This document shows positions 1-4,387 of a DNA stretch of 5,472 nt, piece after piece (the stretch's first letter is position 1; each line of letters starts with the position of its first letter). The stretch lies in assembly GCA_027619675.1 (NCBI GenBank), contig JAQCHG010000164.1:1-5472 (forward strand). The letters are read 5' to 3'. The notes under the pieces were generated by a model, which did no database searches, had not been told where the DNA came from, and was given only the letters and a program-made list of their open reading frames with translations. This stretch comes from Cyanobacteriota bacterium (GTDB taxonomy: Bacteria > Cyanobacteriota > Cyanobacteriia > Phormidesmidales > Phormidesmidaceae). The position numbers were made by a program, and so were the translations under genes.

Positions 1-150
1 CTCGTCACCGACTGGAAGCAGTTTGCCGATCTGGACTATGGCAAAATGGCCAAACTGATGCACTCCCCTGTGGTGATTGACGGGCGCAACTTCCTCGATC
101 AAAAAGCCATGGAGGCGGCTGGGTTCCGGTACCTCGGCATTGGCCGCTAG
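1..150 (+). CDS. ugd: UDP-glucose 6-dehydrogenase, C-terminal end (partial)
   Basis: Frame 1 is open from the window edge to a TAG at 148-150 and gives 49 residues. The text includes LVTDWKQFADLDY, then PVVIDGRNFLD and the ending AGFRYLGIGR. This is the typical C-terminus of the UDP-glucose/GDP-mannose dehydrogenase family: the 'TDW..F' strand and the 'DGRN' motif belong to the C-terminal UDP-binding domain, and many cyanobacterial Ugd proteins end in 'Y.GIGR'. The enzyme is cytosolic and oxidises UDP-glucose to UDP-glucuronate with two NAD+, feeding exopolysaccharide and cell-envelope sugar synthesis. The catalytic Cys and the Rossmann domain lie upstream of the window. The gene is followed 24 bases later by a strong hairpin, so it is probably the last gene of its transcript. 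Related nucleotide-sugar dehydrogenases share this tail, so the exact substrate is inferred. Confidence 0.88.
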   Translation, partial: LVTDWKQFADLDYGKMAKLMHSPVVIDGRNFLDQKAMEAAGFRYLGIGR

Positions 151-174
151 AGATCCCGCGCCTCAGTAACGTGC

Positions 175-213
175 AATGCCCCCTGGGATGTCGTCAGCCT
201 CCCAGGGGGCATT
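175..213 (+). terminator. hairpin terminator after ugd
   Basis: A perfect 14-bp inverted repeat (175-188 with 200-213, AATGCCCCCTGGGA and its complement) encloses an 11-base loop, 24 bases after the ugd stop codon. The stem is long and G/C-rich. It is followed by AATCATG rather than a T-run, so it is not a textbook intrinsic terminator, but hairpins without a good U-tract are common behind cyanobacterial genes. It could also act as a 3'-end stabiliser of the ugd mRNA. Confidence 0.7.
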
Positions 214-489
214 AATCATGATTAGGACGGACACACTGCGCTCCCGAACCCCCAGCGTTCCCTGGAGGCAAGGGGAAAAATCCCCTCGTTCGTTGGGGTG
301 ACCGCATAGTCCGGTTTGAAGTCCAGGCAGGGCATCAGGCTCATCCCAACGCTATCCGGAAATGTGCAGCAGCGGGTAGAAGCCGCGGGGGGAGCACCGG
401 AGGTGGGTGCTGGGTATCCCCCATGGGCACACGCATAGATTGGGCGCAAAAACAACCTGCTGTTTTTCTTAAAGATCCCCCATGGGTGG
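214..489. other. intergenic stretch without a convincing gene
   Basis: No frame here has a good start, ribosome binding site and recognisable protein. A 93-codon open frame on the - strand (222-503) is rich in Pro and Cys and matches no family I know. I see only small structures: AGGGGA-AAAA-TCCCCT (271-286), AGCACC/GGTGCT (393-398 with 406-411), AAAAACA/TGTTTTT (448-454 with 461-467), and a duplicated 12-mer that is listed separately. No tRNA, CRISPR or transposase signature is visible. Confidence 0.6.
416..486. repeat. duplicated ATCCCCCATGGG boxes flanking a small A/T-rich hairpin
   Basis: The 12-mer ATCCCCCATGGG occurs at 416-427 and again at 475-486. Each copy contains the palindrome CCCATGGG. 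The 47 bases between them include the inverted repeat AAAAACA (448-454) / TGTTTTT (461-467). The pair could be a relic of a small insertion with a target duplication, or paired protein-binding sites upstream of the PTOX gene. Neither reading can be decided from the sequence. Confidence 0.4.
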
Positions 490-562
490 GGGCGGGGCTC
501 CAATTTTGTCGTTTCAGTGCCTAAGGTCCCGCCCTGAAACCCTATTGATGGGGATCAACCCC
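490..562 (+). promoter_or_regulatory. leader with competing hairpins upstream of PTOX
   Basis: Three local inverted repeats lie in the 116 bases before the PTOX start. GGGCGGG (490-496) pairs with CCCGCCC (528-534). GTTTCAG (511-517) pairs with CTGAAAC (534-540). TTGAT (545-549) pairs with ATCAA (554-558), while GGGG (550-553) can alternatively pair with CCCC (559-562). The first two share base 534 and interleave, so they cannot form together as simple hairpins. The last two alternatives also exclude each other. This geometry is seen in switching leaders, but no known riboswitch class is recognisable. Transcription through this stretch is assumed, not shown. Confidence 0.35.
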
Positions 563-595
563 CTGCCTAGGATGCAGAAGCACTTGCCACCGACC

Positions 596-600
596 GGAGG
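596..600 (+). promoter_or_regulatory. ribosome binding site of PTOX
   Basis: GGAGG ends five bases before the ATG at 606. It fixes the PTOX start over other in-frame options. Confidence 0.75.
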
Positions 601-605
601 TCGCC

Positions 606-1319
606 ATGATTCGTGCTTTGGTCAGCATTCTTGTTTTTGTCATCAACGTTATCTATCGCAGCCGCCCCATTCCCCGGTTCTTCGTGTTGGAGACCGTGGC
701 GCGGGTGCCCTATTTTGCTTATCTCTCGGTGTTGCACCTCTATGAAACCCTGGGGTGGTGGCGTAAGGCGGATTGGCTCAAGGTCCACTTCGCTGAATCT
801 TGGAATGAGTTGCACCACCTGTTGATTATGGAAGAACTGGGGGGCAACAAAAACTGGCTAGACTGTGCCCTAGCTCGCACAGCAGCCCTGGTGTACTACT
901 GGATCATTGCAGGTATTTACCTGGTTCACCCCAAGGCGGCTTACCACTTTATGGAAATGGTGGAAGAGCATGCCTACGCCAGCTATGACAAATTCCTCAA
1001 GGAGAATGAGGCAGATCTCAAGGCCCAACCAGCACCTCAGATCGCGATCGAGTACTACCGGGATGGCGACCTCTACATGTTTGATGAGTTCCAAACGGGG
1101 CAATGATCCACAGACCGCCGTCCCCTGGTGAATACCCTCTATGACGTGTTTGTCGCGATTCGCGACGATGAGGCGGAACACGTCAAGACCATGGTGGCTT
1201 GTCAGGGTCCCCAAGCTCAACTGACCTTCAAGAGCCCCCATGCCATCGAGTCGGCGGTGGTCTTTACCGATGGCGTCAAACCCGAGGAAGCCGCCGCTGA
1301 TGCCTCGCTGTCGTCGTAG
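606..1319 (+). pseudogene. ptox: plastid terminal oxidase (PTOX/alternative oxidase family) interrupted by in-frame TGA at codon 167
   Basis: The family is a membrane-surface di-iron plastoquinol oxidase that passes electrons from plastoquinol to O2, forming water. The ATG at 606 follows GGAGG. Residues 1-166 show LETVARVPYF (E29), NELHH (E68, H71), VEEHAYASYDKF (E120) and the PTOX-type segment YYRDGDLYMFDEFQT. Codon 167 (1104-1106) is TGA. The same frame then continues as DRRPLVNTLYDVFVAIRDDEAEH (shown here across residues 170-192 in two parts: DRRPLVN, then LYDVFVAIRDDEAEH with E189 and H192) and ends at TAG 1317-1319, for 237 codons, the normal PTOX size. All six predicted ligands differ by exactly 107 from the Arabidopsis IMMUTANS numbering I recall (E136, E175, H178, E227, E296, H299), so no residue is inserted or lost around the TGA. 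A product stopping at 166 would lack E189/H192 and should be inactive. Explanations are a recent nonsense mutation (for example CGA to TGA), a sequencing error, or readthrough. A GTG at 1128 could restart translation but has no ribosome binding site. Confidence 0.9.
1104..1106 (+). other. in-frame TGA stop inside PTOX
   Basis: The context is CAA TGA TCC, between FDEFQTGQ and STDRRP. In IMMUTANS the matching loop is FQT-SRTPNT-RRP, as I recall it. Here it is FQT-GQ*STD-RRP, the same length, so the stop replaces one residue of a variable loop and does not mark a frameshift. Confidence 0.9.
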
Positions 1320-1363
1320 CCAGGTTGTCGCCAGTTTGTTTAAGTGTCCGAGTACATTCACAG

Positions 1364-1386
1364 AGGGGCGCGATCGCGCCCCTTTT
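1364..1386 (+). terminator. terminator of PTOX built on a HIP1 octamer
   Basis: The perfect 20-base palindrome AGGGGCGCGATCGCGCCCCT (1364-1383) merges into a TTTT run (1383-1386) 44 bases after the PTOX stop. The HIP1 octamer GCGATCGC is its exact centre (1370-1377). Because the palindrome has no spacer, the RNA hairpin must open a few central bases as its loop. The T-run exists only on the + strand, so it terminates PTOX better than the convergent cpcL. Confidence 0.8.
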
Positions 1387-1454
1387 CTTATGGCTGCCGA
1401 TGGCCTTTAAAAGGGATGCGGGGGGCTGATCTTCAGTTCAGACCCACCCGAGCC

Positions 1455-2210
1455 CTATAGGCTGAGCCAACCGAACCAAGACAGCACCACCCCTACAGCG
1501 ATCGCCCCAAAGAAGACCGCGCCGCCCACGGTGATGGCCTTGCCCACCTGACGCACAGCGGGGGGATAGGGGGGCTTTTGCCAAGCCCAGCGGTGGCTGA
1601 GGGGCATGCCCGTGCGCTGGAAGTCGTAGCCCAAATCCTGAAGCTGGTGCAGGTGATCTTCGCCATAGCGGGGCATATGGGCGAAGGTGACATCCCCCGC
1701 AGCCCGCTGGGGTAGAATGCGTCGCCGCTGGTAGGGCACGGTATTCTCACCAAAGGCGGTCTGATACTCCTCGCTATTGAGCAGGGTATCCACAAAACCA
1801 TTCAACCCTTGGGTGGCTAGCACAATGGACCAGGACAAAACTTCCCGCTCGCTGTAGACATCGCGCCCCAGCACCCGCTGTACACACATGCGGGCAAATC
1901 GATAGTTGTTGTTGGAGCTGTAGTTGCGATCGCGGAAACTCGGTGCAGTCAGCAGGCTCCGGATAAAATCCTTCACCGTAATTTGCCCAGACTTCAGTTG
2001 CGATTCCAGCCAGGGTAAGCGATTGCTCTTGATCACCTGCTGCTCGTTGAAAATTTGGCGATAGGCGGCCTCAATTAAATCCTCAACCTCTGAGTTGTCG
2101 GGGAGGTTATCGGTGGTAAAAAAGCGCGGCTGTTCGTCGCCAGGAACCTCAAAACCATTCACGCGCTGGTTCTGGCTTGTCGGAGCATAGTCTAGAAGCG
2201 GAAGCGCCAC
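1455..2210 (-). CDS. cpcL: phycobilisome rod linker CpcL (CpcG2), membrane-anchored type
   Basis: This 251-residue protein opens with MALPLLDYAPTSQNQRV and then VPGDEQPR, the standard CpcG N-terminus. A phycobilisome linker domain follows over about residues 20-180, including EDLIEAAYRQIFNEQQV, FIRSLLTAPSFRDRNY and RFARMCVQRVLGRDVYSEREV. The tail (residues about 222-251) is a hydrophobic helix, VGGAVFFGAIAVGVVLSWFG. Core-binding CpcG1 proteins lack this helix; CpcL/CpcG2 proteins have it. CpcL holds phycocyanin rods without an allophycocyanin core and anchors them in the thylakoid, where they serve photosystem I. The start codon is GTG (2208-2210), supported by GAGG eight bases upstream and by the conserved 'MALPLL' beginning. 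The length fits CpcG2 of Synechocystis (about 249 residues). It converges with PTOX and lies 505 bases downstream of the unknown gene on the same strand, so it probably has its own promoter. Confidence 0.92.
   Translation of the reverse strand: MALPLLDYAPTSQNQRVNGFEVPGDEQPRFFTTDNLPDNSEVEDLIEAAYRQIFNEQQVIKSNRLPWLESQLKSGQITVKDFIRSLLTAPSFRDRNYSSNNNYRFARMCVQRVLGRDVYSEREVLSWSIVLATQGLNGFVDTLLNSEEYQTAFGENTVPYQRRRILPQRAAGDVTFAHMPRYGEDHLHQLQDLGYDFQRTGMPLSHRWAWQKPPYPPAVRQVGKAITVGGAVFFGAIAVGVVLSWFGWLSL
1498..1505. repeat. HIP1 octamer GCGATCGC
   Basis: An exact HIP1 palindrome lies inside the C-terminal part of cpcL. It is a cyanobacterial genome marker. Confidence 0.85.
1926..1933. repeat. HIP1 octamer GCGATCGC
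   Basis: A second exact copy inside cpcL, in the conserved linker domain (codons for FRDRNY). Confidence 0.85.
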
Positions 2211-2218
2211 GGGTTAAG

Positions 2219-2222
2219 CCTC
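2219..2222 (-). promoter_or_regulatory. ribosome binding site of cpcL
   Basis: On the - strand GAGG lies eight bases before the GTG start codon. It supports this non-ATG start. Confidence 0.55.
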
Positions 2223-2602
2223 ACAAAGTCATTTAACAACGCATCTATCCAAGCAACCCAAGGAAGGTGGGGATATCGTCCCTACCGTGGCCCGCGCAAC
2301 CGTAGACCTCACGGGAGGATTTATCTCTCGTGAATTTAAAATTATCTATGGCGCAGGCCACACCGTTACTACCCAACACTCAACAGGCTGGGGGTAACAG
2401 GGGATTGCCTTTGGTTCCAGATTAGGAAGGGATGGGGCAGAAATTTGGCAAAATTCACCGAATGAAACGTATATCCGTATTTTTCAATACAGCCGATAGA
2501 GCTTACTAGCAGTTTTTGGAGCAGTTGGGATTCAATTTTTGGGCAGCGGTCCTAGCCAGATTGAGAGACGGACGCAGTGATACTGACGTCGTTCACCCGT
2601 CG

Positions 2603-2691
2603 GACTTACGTAAACCGCTCCTGAAGCCTCAGTGTTTCCTTGGGGCAAGGGGCATCAGTTCTTTGTTCATCGGGGTATGGCTGCGTAAGTC
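2603..2691. mobile_element. possible small MITE-like element with GACTTACG terminal inverted repeats
   Basis: GACTTACG (2603-2610) and its exact complement CGTAAGTC (2684-2691) bound 89 bases that contain no coding sequence. An inner hairpin CCTTG-GGG-CAAGG lies at 2638-2650. From memory, GGACTTACGCA / TGCGTAAGTCC ends are frequent in small dispersed elements of Nostoc-type cyanobacteria. The right end here (CTGCGTAAGTC) fits better than the left (GGACTTACGTA). No clear target duplication is visible, and an 8-base match can arise by chance. Confidence 0.35.
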
Positions 2692-2715
2692 TTGCTCCTT
2701 AATGGCTGACGCGCC

Positions 2716-3570
2716 CTAAGCCCTGGGTGTGACCAGGGCATATTTCAGGTTTTCGCCTTCCACCGCCAAGTATCCCAAGGGGGTTTGCACGTAGAGCTTG
2801 CCTTGGTGATAGCGGGCGACCTGGTGCAATTGGCCTGCGGGCACTGGGCGCAAACCGATGGGGCAACCACCACCGCCATGGGCGGCGGTAGCCGGAACCT
2901 CCCGGCGGGGCACCGACCTGGGCGATGTGGCTGGGGAAGGAGATTGAGCGGGTGGGCGGCACTGCTGCTGAAGTTTGGCCTTCTCCGCCGGGGTTTGGGG
3001 GAAGAAAAACTGGGTTTTATCCTCCGCGATCGCGGGCTCTGCCTTGGCCAACCACACCACTTGATCGGTGGCGGTGTGGGCGGTTTCCCCAACCCAGGTT
3101 TTGATGAATAGGGTGCCGCGATCGCTAATTACATCCCGCACGGGATACCATTTGCGGTGGGTAAACAACATCAAGTCGGTTTGGCTGCCCCCCCGTTCAA
3201 CGGGTGTGAGCGATCGATAACGACTCCACCATTTTTTCCAGAAATCTAGGGCGGGGGTGACGTGGAGGCTGTAGCCATCGGGCACAGGATGATAGCTATA
3301 GCACGCCAGGTCTTGATCTTCGCACTGGCCCTGGGGAAGGAAGTGATGGGCTACGAGCATCTCGTGGAGCAGCGTCTCGTAGTCGGTTTTAGGGCGAATT
3401 CTAATGCTGGGGGGCAAAGCGGTAAAGTCTGCGGTGGCTAGCAGTTCACCCCGGCGACTCATCAACTGCACCGCTGTTTCGCTGGCGGCTTGAACCCGCA
3501 GTTGCGGATTCGAGAGCAGAATGGATTCTTGCCGCAAGTATTTGCGGATCAGCGTAATATCGTCCAACAT
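2716..3570 (-). CDS. uncharacterised cyanobacterial protein, 284 residues
   Basis: I do not recognise this protein. It begins MLDDITLIRKYLRQE. The N-terminal part (residues 1 to about 190) looks like a compact soluble domain with WVRP-like text (IRIRPKTDYETLLHEML), an aromatic patch (LDFWKKWWSRY), then TDLMLFTHRKWYPVRDVI and GTLFIKTWVGE. Residues about 200-236 are a low-complexity linker rich in Pro, Ser, Gln and Gly. A short C-terminal block follows (HQVARYHQGKLYVQTPLGYLAV), predicted to be beta-strands. There is no signal peptide or membrane helix, so it is probably cytosolic. The frame could be extended to a TTG at 3583-3585, adding MSWLA, but neither start has a good ribosome binding site; I chose the ATG because it is the stronger codon. 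Unrelated overlapping frames on both strands are shadows. The well-formed, long frame and HIP1 sites inside it favour a real gene. Confidence 0.72.
   Translation of the reverse strand: MLDDITLIRKYLRQESILLSNPQLRVQAASETAVQLMSRRGELLATADFTALPPSIRIRPKTDYETLLHEMLVAHHFLPQGQCEDQDLACYSYHPVPDGYSLHVTPALDFWKKWWSRYRSLTPVERGGSQTDLMLFTHRKWYPVRDVISDRGTLFIKTWVGETAHTATDQVVWLAKAEPAIAEDKTQFFFPQTPAEKAKLQQQCRPPAQSPSPATSPRSVPRREVPATAAHGGGGCPIGLRPVPAGQLHQVARYHQGKLYVQTPLGYLAVEGENLKYALVTPRA
3026..3033. repeat. HIP1 octamer GCGATCGC
   Basis: An exact copy inside the unknown gene, in the codons for EPAIAED. Confidence 0.85.
3118..3125. repeat. HIP1 octamer GCGATCGC
   Basis: A second exact copy inside the unknown gene, 92 bases from the previous one, in the codons for VISDRG. 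Confidence 0.85.
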
Positions 3571-4028
3571 AGCTAGCCATGACAACTTTCAGGGAGGAAA
3601 CGTCACTATCCAACCCAGGGTTGTCCTAGCCGAAGCGCCAGCACCCCATCAGCAGTTGACGACAACTGGTGACGATGGCGGGGCGGGTGTAGTTGCCCCG
3701 GAGCGGTACGGGTAGGGAAGTAAGTCCCCCTCGGAAATTCACCTTAGGGACTGGCGTGGACGTGACGATATCAGGCAAAACGGTCTCAGCAGCCTCAAAC
3801 CCTGGAGTTGAAGCCAACCCACGGGTGTTGGGTGAGGGGATGCTGACGGTCCCCGGAACTAAGGGCCGTAACGCTACTTACAGAGGGTAAATAGACTATC
3901 CGGACGAAAAGGAGATGAGCGGTAATAAAAGGGATCGATACCCACCCCAAAGGGCCTACCCAGGCAAGGTTGGGAGTCATGCGCTTCAATCGCCGCTCCC
4001 CTTTATATTCAATTTTAGTATCCCCAAA

Positions 4029-4084
4029 TACAACAAATCATATGCCCCTTGTTGTACTGGCACTTTTAAGTGCTGGGGCATGTG
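4029..4084 (+). repeat. interleaved inverted repeats
   Basis: TACAACAA (4029-4036) pairs perfectly with TTGTTGTA (4049-4056). CATATGCCCC (4039-4048) pairs with GGGGCATGTG (4075-4084) over ten pairs including one G-U. GCACTT (4060-4065) pairs with AAGTGC (4068-4073) inside the second stem. The left arm of the second stem sits in the loop of the first, so the two could only coexist as a pseudoknot or act as alternatives. Confidence 0.5.
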
Positions 4085-4111
4085 TTGCTGAGGAAGCCAG
4101 CGGATCACTAC

Positions 4112-4155
4112 CTACTGTGGATCTTAAGTCCGGCGCTAATGCCCATCCACAGTGG
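4112..4155 (+). repeat. inverted repeat ACTGTGGAT / ATCCACAGT
   Basis: ACTGTGGAT (4114-4122) and ATCCACAGT (4145-4153) are perfect complements around a 22-base loop. The stem extends outward by one G-U and one C-G pair to eleven pairs. No T-run follows, so it is not an ordinary terminator. Confidence 0.5.
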
Positions 4156-4280
4156 AAATCAGGAACCTGTAGGGTGGGGAATTTGCCCAGAGAATCGGGG
4201 TCTTGGTCTAGGGGATGCTGACTACCGCTATCCCCAAAACTGAGGCCCCCGCGATAAGATCAGAAGCTCGATGTCTATGG

Positions 4281-4317
4281 TTGTCATCTTGACAAGGCCA
4301 TGGGGTTTTGGGATTTT
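4281..4317 (+). promoter_or_regulatory. possible miaB promoter with operator-like palindrome
   Basis: TTGACA (4289-4294) matches the -35 consensus exactly. Seventeen bases later GATTTT (4312-4317) is a poor -10 (three of six bases). The -35 is overlapped by TTGTCA-TCT-TGACAA (4281-4295), a palindrome that could bind a dimeric repressor. A transcript from here would have a leader of about 65 bases before miaB. Confidence 0.3.
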
Positions 4318-4325
4318 GCCCTAGG

Positions 4326-4333
4326 GCGATCGC
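4326..4333. repeat. HIP1 octamer GCGATCGC
   Basis: An exact copy in the miaB leader, 54 bases before its start codon. Confidence 0.85.
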
Positions 4334-4387
4334 ACCCATTGCATCCGCAAATCAATTATTTTCTCAGCTTTTTTGCACCTTACGTCC

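Larger units (their letters stand above)
2211..2715. other. intergenic region upstream of cpcL
   Basis: These 505 bases hold no gene I can support. The part next to cpcL (about 2320-2500) is AT-richer and probably contains the cpcL promoter on the - strand, but I see no convincing -35/-10 pair. A + frame open from about 2218 to a TAA near 2398 reads GDIVPTVARATVDLTGGF and onward without a start codon or known family. A bulged hairpin occurs at 2571-2590 (GACG-CAGT, loop GAT, ACTG-A-CGTC). The part at 2603-2691 is listed separately. Confidence 0.55.
3571..4387. other. long intergenic region with many inverted repeats and no convincing gene
   Basis: These 817 bases separate the divergent unknown gene and miaB. 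Short open frames exist on both strands (for example + 3693-3890, TTG start, text LGTGVDVTISGKTVSAAS), but none has a ribosome binding site, an ATG or a family I can name. The + strand instead shows repeated potential stems: CAGTTG-ACGA-CAACTG (3653-3668), CGGGGC/GCCCCG (3679-3684 with 3695-3700), ACCCA/TGGGT (3817-3821 with 3829-3833), ACGGtCCC/GGGCCGT (3846-3853 with 3863-3869), the group at 4029-4155, GGGGAT/ATCCCC (4211-4216 with 4230-4235) and TTGTCA/TGACAA (4281-4286 with 4290-4295). It may be a decayed mobile element or a structured RNA locus; I cannot tell which. Confidence 0.5.

Noticed and set aside
222..503. 93-codon open frame on the - strand between ugd and PTOX
   Set aside because: It has no ribosome binding site and no family resemblance, has odd Cys/Pro-rich composition, and overlaps repeated palindromic boxes.
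1104..1106. UGA as a selenocysteine codon
   Set aside because: The PTOX loop position needs no Cys or Sec in any homologue I know, no SECIS-like hairpin directly after the UGA is evident, and cyanobacteria generally lack the Sec machinery.
1098..1130. Frameshift as the cause of the PTOX interruption
   Set aside because: Both parts are in the same frame (start 606 and GTG 1128 differ by a multiple of three), and the loop length matches the family. It is a pure nonsense codon.
870..1361. 163-codon open frame on the - strand over PTOX
   Set aside because: It is antisense to conserved PTOX codons and resembles no protein. It is a shadow frame.
3626..3989. Short overlapping open frames on both strands of the long gap
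   Set aside because: They overlap each other, lack ribosome binding sites and recognisable domains, and do not join into a longer protein.
3571..4387. Known structural RNA (RNase P RNA, tmRNA, group II intron domain V, tRNA)
   Set aside because: I searched by eye for their conserved cores (GAGGAAAGTCC-type start, TTCGAAT tRNA arm, the paired domain V ends) and found none.
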